Source: Cardinalis cardinalis (taxonomy: Eukaryota; Chordata; Aves; Passeriformes; Cardinalidae). Taken from it: 64,000 bases of DNA. The notes beneath the pieces were generated by a model. It searched no databases. It was given only the letters and a program-made list of their open reading frames with translations, and was not told where the DNA came from. The position numbers and the translations under genes were made by a program. Within the stretch, counting starts at the first letter, position 1. Each line of letters opens with the position of its first letter. The stretch spans positions 183,637-247,636 of the forward strand of contig JACDOX010000226.1 of assembly GCA_014549065.1 (NCBI GenBank), read 5' to 3'. Below, piece after piece: positions 32,201 through 44,573 of this stretch.

Positions 32201-34511
32201 CACAAATTCATCCCACCACCACCCCACAAACTCCATTTAGGACCCTGAGCCTCCTCACTGCATGACTTCACCACAAGAGCNGAGGAGAGGGCAATGTGCA
32301 GAGAGCAGAGCCCTGCAGGAGCTGATGGCCACCAGTGCAGCAAGGGCACAGCTGCCACCCTGCAGCACTGCCCTGCTCCCTGCTGAGCTGCCCCAGGAAA
32401 TCCAGGGGAGCACTGCAGCTCTGGCTTTCCCATGGCTTCCCCAGGACAACCCCTTCTCAAGGGAATCCTGCAGCTTCTGCCCTGTGAGCCTGGTTCATCC
32501 CAAAAGTGATGGTCACCAGGTGAGCGAGCCTCCTTTTTCACTGCCTGCTGTTTTGTGTCCCAGCTCTCAGTTTCAGCAGGAAAAGTTGTGGAAAAGGAGG
32601 ACATTTTCTAGCCATAAGAAACTGAGGAGGTGCTGAGAAGGATGCTGTTTCTGGGTCAGCACAGTGAGCCCCTTTGCTGGAGGCTTCCCACCACAGTCCC
32701 ACTGTGCTCGCTGCAGGATGAGTCCCTGCCTCCCCAAGGATAATAATTTTGGGAATTTCCTCTGAGGAAAGCATCCCATTGAGCAGAGGCCACTGCACTG
32801 CCTGGTGCATTTTTAACCCCAAGCAGCTGAGGGATGGTGTGATACCCCTCATCACAGTGCCAGGTGAGCTCAGATCCCAGTCCCACAGCTCCTGGCACTG
32901 CAGATCATGCCCACCTCTGTGCCACTGCTCCCAGTTAGCTGCTGGGAATAAGTTTGGTCACACAGAGGACAAGCTCCTACAGGGATGTGCATGGTCTGTA
33001 CAAAAGCTCCCACGGATTGTTATGAGGGCAGCAAGGTCTATGCCAGTTTTTTGTCATCAGAGAACCCAGAAATCCTTCAGGAGAGACAGCCTTGTCTGTG
33101 CCAACATGTCCTTTCCCCAGGATCCCTGAGATCCACAGTGTTCCTGCCTCGCTGGGTACAACAAACACAGGCACTGTCCATGACTTGGACAGGTCCCCAT
33201 CCCACATTGACACACTCCAAGGATCTGCACAGCAGGGCAGAGACAGCCTGGAGCACCTTGGAAGTTCTAGTAACACAAGGAGAAAAAGGAACAGCCTGAA
33301 AAATCATTAAATCTTTCAAAATAAAAGGATGAAATCAAACCTACCTTAAAATCACCCAGTGACTGAAGATTTGAGAGCTTTAAACCTGAATACTAAAGAC
33401 ATACAGGAGGAGTTTAAAGTCAAGCTTTAAAACCATTTAAGAAGACATCCCTCTTGCTGTCACCATGTTCCAAATGCTGCTGCCTGATGGTTTGGCCTCC
33501 AACACTATAAATGAACCTTAAAATCAGCACTGACCTCAGAAAACAACCAGTACTGAGCAAATCTGGGTTTCTTAGAGCATCATGGATATCACTGAGCACA
33601 GAGATCTGGGCTAATGAGAACAGGAACAGCAGCTCTGGGGTTTAAGAGTAGAGGTATCCAGTGAGTAGAGTACTCCAAATGAGTAAAGCACAAACTGGGA
33701 TATAAAAAGTCTCTGCATACCAGGCAGACACAAAGCAGCAATGCTAGCAGCTCAAGCACCACTACCAATAACTGTAATAACAGCAATTTAAAAAAAAAAA
33801 AAAGAAGCAAGGTCACTTCTGAAAGAAGTGAGATCTCAAGGCAGAAAACCACATTTAATCCATAACAACCAACGTGACCGCAGAGAGGCACAAATAATAC
33901 CAAGGACACCCGAAGCTATTACAAAAGTCTATATTAAACTAGAAAAAAAAACCCCAAACTAACAACAAACCTGTTTTTTAAGCACAGACCAGGTACAAAT
34001 CCTGACCATCTGGAGAAAGAAGCAATCCAGAAACTCCTAGTCAGATGGGCCAGTTTAGATGAAAACAATGGTCATTTCAGCAAAAAACAAAACAGAAATC
34101 AAATCCAGTGCAAAACAAACCACTAACCAAGTTCTACCACAAACCCAAAATGAAGCAATCAAGGAAGGATACAGAAAAACATCCCCCTTGGGTCCCTGAA
34201 GTCATAGCATTTCCAAATATAAAGCAGACTCTAACACAGAGTCTCCCTTCTCCAGATGGAGGCTGAAGAGCAGGAGCTCGTCACTGCCAGCCAGCCCAGG
34301 GCTAAAGCTCCACCAGGCTTTATCCAACACTGGGCAAGTTGTCCAAGAAATCAAGGAGGAACNTGGGAAAGATTTGAGAAATCTCTTCCATCCTCACTAT
34401 TTACAAGTGCCAGAGGGGACTCCATCCCTCTGTCAGTGTCTGCAGGGAAGGGTCACAACAGGGACAGATTCTGCTCTGTGGGGACAAGAGGAATGGGCAG
34501 GAACTGATGCT

Positions 34512-34680
34512 CAGGAAGTTAGACCTAAACATGAAAACTTCTTTACTGTGTGGGATTGCCCAGGGAGGGCAAGTATCTCCCTCACTGGAGGTGTTGCAGA
34601 ACNGTCTGGACACAACCTTCTGCCAGCCACGTGCTCTGGGATGACCCACCCTGAGCTTGTGTGACCAGGAGTGTCCCTTG
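34512..34680 (+). mobile_element. CR1-like LINE fragment
   Basis: Diverged sense-orientation CR1 tail: AAAACTTCTTTACTGTG, ATTGCCCAGGGAGGGC, CACTGGAGGTGTTGCAGAAC, GTCTGGACACAACC. It stops before the usual terminal repeat. Confidence 0.55.
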
Positions 34681-35172
34681 CCCCACAGCCAGGCTGGCTT
34701 TCCCAGGCAGCCCTGGCACTGCTGCCCACACCAACACCCCTCTGAGTGCCTGCTGATATTGCTGGGGTAGCCAAGGCTCACTAATGAGTCCCCAGCTCCC
34801 TGGCTCTTGCAGAGCTCACTTCATTCACTTGGGCGCTAAGTGCGCTCNGTGCTGCCCAGCTAACAGTCCCTGCCATCACTGCACACACGGGAGCCCTGCC
34901 AAGATGACAATTCTGCCTCTCAAAAACACTCCTCACACCACTACACAAATGGCTCTTCCTCTGTGCCCCAAGGCTGAGCAGCCTGTGGGAAATTTCCACC
35001 ATTCCCCAGAGCTGGAAGCACAGGAGGAACACACTCAGGGGTGTTTTGGAGGGGTGGAGGGGCCTGATGGTGTAGAGGGGTCCTCACACACCTGGAGCCC
35101 CAAGAGCCAGCATCTCCTGCACAGGCACAGGGAGATCAGGATGGACAGGAGAACCACCAAAGTCCAGTGTTT

Positions 35173-35315
35173 AGAATCATGGAATGGTTTGGGTTGGAAG
35201 GGACCTTGAAGACCACTCTGTTCCAAACCCCTGAACATCTTCCACCAGACCAGGTCACTCCAAGCCCTGTCCAAGNGGAACATGAGCACTGCCAGGGATG
35301 GGGGATCCACAACTT
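35173..35315 (-). mobile_element. CR1 LINE 3'-end fragment (antisense)
   Basis: Begins AGAATCATGGAATGGTTTGG, then GTTGGAAGGGACCTTGAAGA, CACCAGACCAGGTCACTCCA and GCCAGGGATGGGGGATCCAC. This is the reverse complement of a CR1 3' end. Confidence 0.85.
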
Positions 35316-35880
35316 ACTGGTCTGTATNGGTTTGTATGATCCCAGTAGAGATGGAGGCACAGCAGTGCCTGTTTCTGTGTGCCTCCTTGCCCTCCCTCTC
35401 GTGGGCAGCAGAGGTGGAGAATTTCCACGGGTAACCTCTGGAGATTCAGTGATGCACAGGGACTGGAGAGGGAAGGCTGGCTCAGCTGCTGCTGCACTCA
35501 CTTTCAACCCATCACACAGCAANACAGCACAGACAAGACTTCCCAATTCATCATTCTTAGGGTTGTCCTCAGATAGTTACCAGTAACTTTCATTAACCTG
35601 CTCCCATCAACTGGAGCACAGGGGAAAGACAAAAACCCCAAAAGCTCAAAATTGTGAGACCAGGACGCAAAACAAGCCAGCAAACCCCCAAGTTTGTTCT
35701 AAACTGCTATTNTCCTTCCCTGGTCACAGCAAAGCCTGTGACACCATGCCTATAAATTTCCTCTAANGATGCAGCAGTGAGGCAGAGCCCCATCTGTGCC
35801 TGGGCACAGGTGAGACTTTTCACTATCGTGTAAGTGCAGGCTGCCTTTCAATTACACTCACCAGCCCATTAGGCAAATTA

Positions 35881-35890
35881 GATTTGCATA
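35881..35890 (+). promoter_or_regulatory. Octamer (OCT/POU) motif ATTTGCAT
   Basis: The canonical octamer ATTTGCATA lies in an AT-rich block (35830-35930) with CCCATTAGGCAAATTAG beside it. A single motif is weak evidence. The surrounding sequence has the look of a conserved enhancer. Confidence 0.25.
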
Positions 35891-38621
35891 TGAGAGGATA
35901 ACTAGAAAGTCAAGAAATAGGCCCTGAAGGAAAATACATTCTATAAGCTACATGTCCCTGGGAAGATGTGGACAGGGAGTTTGCTGTCCAACCCTTTAGG
36001 GCTACTTTAGGTTTTCATGGTGTTCNGGTTTCTCTCAGTGCTGGCATTGCTTTGAGGACAGCCTCTCCACCAGGCAGAACTGGAGCCAGACAAAGACATC
36101 TGCGTTCCCTGCATCCCCACCTCCCTAAAAAGATGCCCATTTCTGCAGGGCANTGCATCATTTGCAGGTTCTGCCTTGCAGTATGCTGGAGAGGAGATTA
36201 AAATACTACCGGCGTGAGAAAATTTCAATTGATCCCACCTGGGTTTCAATAATCTATCATTGAAGTACAGAATTATTTCCAGCACCCTCAGAAGGTCCAG
36301 AGGGACATGATACCCAGTGGTATGGCATTACACAGGTGTCCCATGTCACTGAGGACACTCATGTGGACTAAACAGTTCTGCTCAGGTGATTCTGAAGAAT
36401 TCACCCGCCTGCACACACTTGGNTTTTTTTTTTCCTGGTGAGTGTATGCAAAACAGAGACAACCTAGCTCATCTCCCAGAATCCAGATGGCACTTGCAAA
36501 CCTTGTCTGTGTATCAAATGTTGTTTTTTAGATCAAGTGTCCCTGGTTGACAACACAGAACTTCACGATGCTATCTTTAGAGAGGCTTCTCTGCAAAGAA
36601 ACACCCTTGGAGCATACGTTGCAGGAATATGCTAATGTGGCAGGGTGTTTTCAGTGGCCACAAATGGATCTGTTCCCGGGAGCTCAGACACCCCACAACA
36701 AGCTGAGACTGGCTGGAGATGAAGGGTCACCCAGCTCCCATGGAAAAGATGCACCAACAAGTTAAAAATTGCAGAGAAAGGTTAAATTACACCACTGGAG
36801 AGAGGCAGGGTGAGCTCACAGCAAGTGCACTCACACACAAGTGATGATTACCAAAAAACCCTACTAAATGAGTGAGGGCAGCTCAAAACAGACAGCAAAA
36901 TCTCAAACTTTCCTTTCCTTGACTTCTCCTACAAGTTTAGAGACTCTTACCCTATTTCCTGTTCAGCTAACTGCAAGGATCTTATAAAAACCCAGTGATT
37001 TTTCTTCCTCAAGGTCTTCACTTCCTCCTCCACATCTCATGCAAAGATAAAAGCAGCACATGCAAAGTAAGTTCTTTAAAACCAGCCCATTAATAAAGAA
37101 AACTCTACAAAACTTGCAGTTTGACATATTCCTGAGATGGTGATGTTACCTTCTATGAAAAAAAATTGCAGCAGTTGTTAAAAGAAAACACCAGCACCCC
37201 TCAGAAAACCCACCCTGAGTTGTTTTCTATTCTCCTCAGCTCCAAAACCAAGAATCATCACCTGCATGTGAAAAAGTATAAAAAANCCCTGACTTATACA
37301 CACTCCCCACTAAGCAGCAAAATGGCCTAACAAAAACCAAGAAAAAACAAAGAAAGCTGCAGAAACAGGTTATGGCACAGCTCAACCCTGGGATCAGAAG
37401 GTGACACCAACAGCACTGAGGTGGCAGAAATAACCCCTCATGCCCGCTGCTGAAAAGAACATTTCAGAACAGTGACATCAGGTAAAGCAGCAGCTTTTGA
37501 AAAAAGAAAGTGATCCAGGAGGTAGCTCCTTCCATATTGCAGGCGCTCACAGTAAACACCATATGGCCTGTTAATTTAATTAGGGAGAAGAAACCCCCTA
37601 AGTTTGAGATTTGACTTTGAAGGGTTTAAAACAAGTCTGAGGAAAAACACTTGAGAATTCCATGAGGTTGCTTTGCTTTCTTCATCCACCTTCTGACCTG
37701 CTGTACCTGGAGGTACAGGCCTGGTGCTACCCCAGGCTGCACTCATCCCTAAGAGCTGGAATTTTTTTAGGAGTCCACCATCTTCCTCACCACTGCACCT
37801 GCACAGATGCCTCCCAGGAACATCTGGGTGGTCACTGCCAGGCAGCCAAGCCAGGAGAGGGCTGGATCAGGAAGCAGGAATGTGCTGTAAATAAAGCAAG
37901 TACTTCAGCTGAACAATATTCTCAGACAGCAAGCAGAATTTTTATTTTAAATCCTCACAATCTACATTGGCAGGTCCCACCTGTCAAAGACAGGATGCAG
38001 CTCGTGCTGAAGGTCAGCCTGACAAATGCTGGAGCACCAACACTGAGACACAAAGCCTCAGGGCAAGTCCACTCCCCATCCATAAGTAAGTTTGCATCTG
38101 TAATCTTGAGAACAACCAACCAAGCTCCAGCTGTCCCTAAAGACTTTTGTATCTGAGCAAAATCTCAGTGCAGTGACTCTGTTTGCTGAATGTCATTCAC
38201 CATTATGGATGTATCTTCCATGTCTCTGTGAGCAGAGAGGGGCATTTCTAGGAGCATTTCCAGCTAGAGGTTTGCTTTCCTACATCTGTACCACGATGGG
38301 ACACTGCAGCACCACTGCCAGGTCTCGGCTCAAACTGCTCAGTGCATCACCAGCAGGAACAGGAGAGATCCTGTGGAAGTGGCTGCTGGGGCACCAGCAA
38401 GGATGCAAAGCCACCAAAGTCCCTGAGGAATGGCCTCCCAAAGCTGCAAGAGCTGAGGCTGATGAGGCTCTGCTAGGGACACACCTTCAGCAGCCCCTGA
38501 GGGCCAGGCAGCAGCAGGAACATCTCATGGTGCTCCAAGGACCAACATCCCCTCACGAGCTGCTCCGGCAGGAGCCTCCAGCACAAACCCCACCAGCACA
38601 GCCTCGGGGGTCCCAGCTGGG

Positions 38622-39009
38622 NNNNNNNNNNNNNNNNNNNNNNNNNNNNNNNNNNNNNNNNNNNNNNNNNNNNNNNNNNNNNNNNNNNNNNNNNNNNNNN
38701 NNNNNNNNNNNNNNNNNNNNNNNNNNNNNNNNNNNNNNNNNNNNNNNNNNNNNNNNNNNNNNNNNNNNNNNNNNNNNNNNNNNNNNNNNNNNNNNNNNNN
38801 NNNNNNNNNNNNNNNNNNNNNNNNNNNNNNNNNNNNNNNNNNNNNNNNNNNNNNNNNNNNNNNNNNNNNNNNNNNNNNNNNNNNNNNNNNNNNNNNNNNN
38901 NNNNNNNNNNNNNNNNNNNNNNNNNNNNNNNNNNNNNNNNNNNNNNNNNNNNNNNNNNNNNNNNNNNNNNNNNNNNNNNNNNNNNNNNNNNNNNNNNNNN
39001 NNNNNNNNN
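38622..39009. other. Assembly gap (388 N)
   Basis: 388 consecutive Ns. The right flank is a 37-bp minisatellite that starts immediately at the gap edge, so the missing sequence is probably more of that array. Apparent long ORFs crossing the gap are artefacts. Confidence 0.95.
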
Positions 39010-39216
39010 CTCTGCCTGGTGCCTCCAGGATGGGCACAGAGGGAAGCTCTGCCTGGTGCCTCCAGGATGGGCACAGAGGGAAGCTCTGCCTGGTGCCTCC
39101 ACCATAGGCACAGAGGGAAGCTCTGCCTGATGCCTCCAGGATGGGCACAGAGGGAAGCTCTGCCTGATGCCTCCAGGATGGGCACAGAGGGAAGCTCTGC
39201 CTGGTGCCTCCAGCAC
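39010..39216. repeat. 37-bp minisatellite next to the gap
   Basis: Five full copies and a partial sixth of a 37-bp unit starting CTCTGCCTGGTGCCTCCAGG and ending GGGCACAGAGGGAAG. Because 37 is not a multiple of three, the reading frame rotates over 111 bp, yet several frames stay open on both strands. The array is truncated by the gap on its left. Confidence 0.93.
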
Positions 39217-39829
39217 ATGAGCTGCCACCCTCCTCTTCTCCTGCCTGGCACAAAGTGGGTCAGGGCTGCGTGGGCTGATGGCACGTCACAGGATGTGACC
39301 CACCTGTGCTCCCACCGTGCCTCTGAAGAGCAGGGGCACTTCCCAGGTAGGGCAGCAAGGGATGCTCCCTCCTTCCTCCTCTTACCAACTGTAGTTTATC
39401 TTGTCTTGAGGAAAACCCAGGATGCTCCATGCCAGCACTACCCCAGGGGATATTTTAGGAGGTTTGGACTTTTATGGAACCTGCTGCCCTGTAGATAAAT
39501 TGTACCAGGAGAAAATCACATTGCTCCTAGAAATTTGTAACCTCAGTTGGCATGGAGTTTCTCCTTGGCTCCTCTCAACAGCTGACTACACTCACAAATT
39601 AACATCCCACTTGTTTAATTGTGTTTTCCTTTCCTATGCAGACCCNGGCTGGGATCTGTGTGTCCCTTTAATAGGTGTGTCACAGCAGCATGCCAGAGTT
39701 CCCCATTTTCTAGTTTAAAAAAAACAAAGCCAAAAAACAAGCCCAAACCCAGATAACAAAACATCTAAAGCCCAGCAGACTTCTTCCTGCTAGCAAGGAA
39801 ACCTCCTCTCAGGACACTGCAAAGATTTA

Positions 39830-40330
39830 ATTTACTACCAATTGCCCTCTGGTTATTTTACATTTATGGGGTGGGGGCTGAAGAAANGAAGAAAGCAGAG
39901 AGGGTGTAATTAGCTTTGCTTGTAAAATGTTCATCCCAGTTGTAACAGCAACTGGAGCCTATCGGGGGCTTAATAGATTTCAGGGTTTTGTTGAAGCTGA
40001 AGGGTCTGTGTGGGGCGGGGGGAAAGGCTAGGAATAAAAAAAAAAAGGGAAAAAATATTAAAAAAAAATCAATAAGCGGATCCTACATCTTGCCACAGCC
40101 CCATATGGAAGTAATCAAGCACAAGGGTGGCAGCTGGGGCCAATAACAGTCACCTGCAGTTGAGGGACGTGGGGGTTTGGGATGGGTTTTTAATGCTAAT
40201 TTCCTGGAGGAACAATGCGGGAGCGGGCGCGGAGCGGCTGAATGGGGAGCAGCGGAACAATGGCTGCACCTGGCGCTGCGGGCAGCGCACGGAGCGGCAG
40301 CGCCCGGCACATCTGTTCTCACAATGCCCT
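39830..40330 (-). promoter_or_regulatory. GC-rich, conserved-looking block; possible enhancer or alternative 5' exon
   Basis: An AT-rich part (39900-40000) with TGTAATTAGCTTTGCTTG, AGTTGTAACAGCAACTGGAG and GGGGCTTAATAGATTTCAGG is followed by a CpG-dense part (40200-40310). On the minus strand the CpG part runs into a donor-like CTGCAG|GTGACT ending at 40154. No ATG occurs between them, so a non-coding first exon is possible. The assignment is inference. Confidence 0.35.
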
Positions 40331-42984
40331 CCCCTGCAACAGGTCCGAGCTGCAGCCCTCCTCATCCTCCCTCCACATCCGTTAGCCACACTTTTGGGGC
40401 TTTCCAGGGTTTTTTGGTGGTTTTTTTTTTTTTTGGTGAAAGGGATGGTTGCACAGCATCCCGCCGGCAGGTTGCGGCATCCCGCTGCTACAGACGAGGA
40501 GAGGAAGGAAAACTGACTCTTGGCTTTGAAGATCTGCAAGTGTTGGTTCTTCTAANTGGTNTTCTGGCCACCTGTGAGTGTCCCCNTTCAACAGCCCAAG
40601 TGGTGCTGCGGGCAGCAGAGATGGGAATCCTGCAGCCAGCAGAGATGGGAATCCCGCGGCCGGCAGCACGCCGAGGAAATTCAATACGCATTATTCTAAA
40701 ACCTTCAGCTTAGCTTATAAAAATGCCACTGCCCAGCCCAATAAAAGGCATGATAGTTACACTTTAAAATGCTTTGAAACCTCTGAAATCGCTATTGTCC
40801 TGTTGGACATAAGCTGCTGACACACAAAGCCGTGCTAAGGTCAAGGTCCTGCCTCAGAAAATTGCTTGCAGACCCAGGAACTGAACCCAAGCCTCTCCGT
40901 GCTGCACTTTAACTGTGGGATCACTGCTCACCATTTCTTCCTGGCTGCTGCTCCTGCTCTAAACAAAGGTTTTTCCAGCCATTCCCTGAACGCTGCATGA
41001 ATTAAGGCAGTCTCCATCATAAAAATAAAAGTTGAACAGACTCCCAGAGACCTGCAGTGACGCTGCCCCCGGGGACTGCTCTGGAGTGTCTGTCGAAACA
41101 CATTTCATACCTAGCTCCTAACAAGCAATCAGATATGGAAATAGTCCCTAGATAAAGGCAAGCTTACAATCCAGCCCAGAACAAGTAGGGATAAGCCAGC
41201 TCTTAAAATGGGAAAAAACCCAACAGGCAACAGATTATGACCATCTTCTGCTCACATTTAAAAACTAGCCAGCATTGACTTAAATCTGCTGCATGTGCCC
41301 AAGTCCTCAAATGACTGTGTTCAGCTCTCCAGCTATACTATAAACATCACACATACATGTCAAACAAATCTTGGTTTTTGTCCAAACCTTAAAAAAACAG
41401 ATCTGGAAAAAACAAGAGGCCACCTGGCTCCCCCATCCCATCCCATAACCGTGGGAGAGCACTGCCTCCTGCTAAATGCTGCTGGTGGTTACTGCATTTA
41501 TGGGTCAATTTGGGGACTGGAGGGCTGACTGACTTGAAAACTCAGCTCCTGCAGTCAAACCACACAAACCTGTCAAACCAGTGATAACCTCTACAAGCCA
41601 AACTCCACTGTGGGTGATGCAAGACAAAGCTCTGTAAAGCAGCAGTAAAATCATTTGGGACTCACACTCCATGTGGCAGGAGAGGCAGCATTAAGTGAAA
41701 TCCCACTCTCTTGGGGACCCTGGTCCTTTAAGACTGAGAAGAATAAACCAGAAAAAAACCCAAACCCTACAGCCTGACCCAGTACTCACGTGAGCAAAGC
41801 TCCCTTTGCCTTGGCGGGTTTAAACAAGCCTCTGCAACACCAGCAGATGCAAGTTGCAAAAATAGCAGCATCTTGGAAGTAAGCAGGGGCTGTGGCTCCA
41901 GTCCCTGGGCAGAGCAGAGCCTGGCTTGGCATTTTCACTATTAAATGGAGTTTCTGCTCTTTTCCTGGGGGCATTCCCTGTGTAATAGAGTTCTCAGATT
42001 AACGATTTATTCTCCTTGCCTTTAGCAATTCTGCTCCTTCCTCAAACCCTTCAAATCCTTCTCTTGGCTTAGCTGCACTTTCCTGTTGGCAGTATTTGCT
42101 CAAACTGCCTTTGCTTTACTCTTTTTTCCTTGTTTCCCACACTGGAGTCTCTGAGTTTTTCATTATTTGTGTGTTTCTCTAACTGCTGGATGGGCTGGGC
42201 TACCTGGCTGTGAAAGGCACACAGTCATTTAGGTGAAGCCCAGGTAGTTCCAAAAATTAGACAGAACATCTTTTCCATATTAATAGTGAAAATCATGTCA
42301 TCCAGCAGACAATAGCAGAGGGGGGAAAAAAGTGTCTTCACTTGGATGTCCTGCATCATTTATATAAAATTATTAGGTCTGGTGACAGAGTTTCAAGCCA
42401 CCCTCTGCCCCAAAATACAACCACCTCNCTCATCTAAGCACTAGGCTCATCAGGCACGCTAAATCCTTTTTAAAAATAAAGGAGCCAGAGGAAAAAAAGA
42501 AAGTTTCCTGCAGGGCTTGAGCAAGGCTCTACTAAATTAGTTGTTTAATGGGCAAATCGTGCTGTCCTGATGCCGGCAGAACTTCCGTTTGCTTAATCAG
42601 GGCTCGACCCGCACGGAGACCGCAGCAGCAGCTGCTCCAACACCCTGCACTGCCTTCACAAACTCGGGAAGTCTCCAGCAGAGCTGCAGCAGAGGAGCAC
42701 TGCTCTTTGCTCCTAGATATCAGCACACCCTGTATGGCTTTGCTGGACATTTTTGGGGTTTCTAACTCCTTTGTGCTGGTGCACTTTGAGACATTGAAGC
42801 ACACGCTCCTTCTGCCTCCTCTCCAGGGACACACAGGAGGTGTTTGGTGTGTCTCTAGAAGCAGATTTATATTTTTTAAAGCCTCTACCCAAATGCTTAC
42901 ATGCTACAAAATAAGGAAAACGTTAGGATGGTCCACAGAGTAGCCAAACTGACCAAGCACAGAGCTGCAGACCAAGCATGCTGC

Positions 42985-43090
42985 CAGGGAGCCCAGCCAG
43001 GCTCTCCCTCAGGAAACCCCATCACTTGGCATGTTCAAAGCTAACCTGGACAAAGCAACACCAAAGGGAATCATCCTGCACCAGGCAGCC
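42985..43090 (+). mobile_element. Possible old CR1 fragment
   Basis: A diverged segment (CCATCACTTGGCATGTTCAA, CTAACCTGGACAAAG) that resembles the CR1 3' region in sense orientation. Divergence is high and the terminal repeat is absent. Confidence 0.3.
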
Positions 43091-43301
43091 CAGCAAATAT
43101 TCCTCTCTCTTTTTCCAGCCTGACAGCAAGCAATGCTCAGCCACGTTTCAGCTCCCCAAACTTTGAGTGCTGATTTTGGTGCATCTCCTGTGGCTGAGCA
43201 GGATTTCTCCAGCACATAAAATGGACTGAGTATCATTGCACAGGAGCTGAGTGGTGTAGGGAGCAGAAAAAGCTGATAATATCTGGGGGAGCAGCTTAAA
43301 C

Positions 43302-44573
43302 ATGCAACAGAGGGATCTCTATAACAAGCTACACCAGAGGGTCAGAGGAGTAATTTCAACTGCCGAACCTTGCCAGAAGACAGGGAGGAGGCAAAAGGGC
43401 AGGTTTAAACTAAATATGCAAGATCCAGGGATTACAATAGAAAAAGAGAAAATACAGCCTGTCTACAGCCCGACAGTGAAAATATATAGGGGAGGTGTGT
43501 TCTGGTATCACAAGATTGATCTGGGAGATTTAGATGCTGGGAGCATCAGTTGCTGTTCAAGGAGTGCAAAGACAAAAAGGGAGCAGCCCCTGACACAATG
43601 CAGAGAAGCCCTGAAAACACGGGGGAAATTAAGGAAATTTGGGAGCCAATGGAAGAAATCCACCTCTGCAGCTTACACCCCCCCAGCTTCAATACCAGCA
43701 TGCAGAAACCAGAGTAAGCCTAGGCACAGCAGAAAAACACGTTCTGCTAAAACACACAAACCCCTTCCTGCATTGCCATTTCCCCAGAAAACGCCAAATC
43801 CCAGCCCTCTGCTCACGGAGGGGGTGGTGGGGGGGGGAAGGAAAAAAAAATATCCCCATTCCATAGCAACCCAGAACGAGCTGTACCGCAGCTCTCCTCA
43901 GAGAGAGTTTAGTGTTTTTTCAGCTGCAGAATCCTCGCATGCAGCCGGCTGGGCTATTGAAGTTTTCCCCAGCACTGCAGAGGAGCGAGGCAAGGCTGGC
44001 AGAGCGCTGCGGCCGCCGCTCCCCGCCTGTGCCCGTACCTGGTGCCGAGCCGGAGCTCGGAGCTCTCCCCAGCCCAAAGCTCGCAGGCTCAGCATCCCCC
44101 GGAGCATCCCCCGCCGCCCCGGGTACNCCGAGCGCCGCTTCAAAATAACCCCGTTCCTTGCTTACCCTAGCCAGCGAGGTTGCAAGGATCCAGCTGCTGT
44201 GCAATACACCTCGTTTCTTTCAAATAGAAAGAAAAGCGCTCTTCCTCCTCCTCCTCCTCCGCCCGTGATCTTCGAGCGCAGCCGGAGCCCAGCCTGCCTT
44301 CTCCTTTCATTAGCTGGACATGTGTCAGGTCCCGCACATCTGCGATTTCTCACTGCCTGGAGCCGCCTGTCCGATTCCAGGGAAACACAGATGGATCCCA
44401 GATGGGAAGGTCCTGCCAAACAGACCAGCTCTCCACCTTGCCAGAATACCCAGCTTAGAGGCAACACACCCTCGGCTCGCTGCCTGCTCCCTGCCTGCGC
44501 CGCGCTGCTGCCAGGCTGCTCGCCAGCTGATGTCACCAGGCACACACCTACCAGCGCCTCGCCGCCCGCCTGA
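43302..44573 (+). other. 423-codon unassigned ORF antisense to CpG-rich promoter-like region
   Basis: An ATG-initiated frame of 423 codons ends at TGA 44571-44573. The first part (MQQRDLYNKLHQRVRGVIST ...) lies in ordinary, fairly AT-rich sequence. The second part is Arg/Ala/Pro/Ser-rich and lies in CpG-rich DNA. It includes a polyproline run encoded by a CTC/CTCC repeat and shows no domain I recognise. I see no acceptor or other gene structure. One N falls inside it. It is probably fortuitous, but its length is notable. Confidence 0.15.

Larger units (their letters stand above)
23057..38621 (-). other. Long 5' intron territory of CBFA2T2, no confident exon
   Basis: About 15.5 kb of mostly unique, moderately AT-rich sequence upstream of the first recognised coding exon. 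Repeats are few: CR1-like pieces at 34512-34680 and 35173-35315. Scanning the minus strand for the expected N-terminal coding exon gave no convincing match. Several stretches (e.g. 29420-29700, 35830-35930) look like constrained AT-rich regulatory sequence. That is an impression only. Confidence 0.55.

Noticed and set aside
38473..39284. Three overlapping minus-strand ORFs over the same gap
   Set aside because: They are created by the gap and by the minisatellite, which is open in several frames.
38173..39498. Long plus-strand ORF of about 440 codons crossing 38622-39009
   Set aside because: More than a quarter of it is Ns and the right side is a 37-bp minisatellite. It has no homology that I recognise.
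43920..44204. Minus-strand open frame in the CpG island as a CBFA2T2 N-terminus (…VPGAAGDAPGDAEP…)
   Set aside because: It is open and in phase with the exon at 23056, but its first codon is TTG and an upstream in-frame stop precedes it with no ATG. I treat it as a possible 5'UTR instead.
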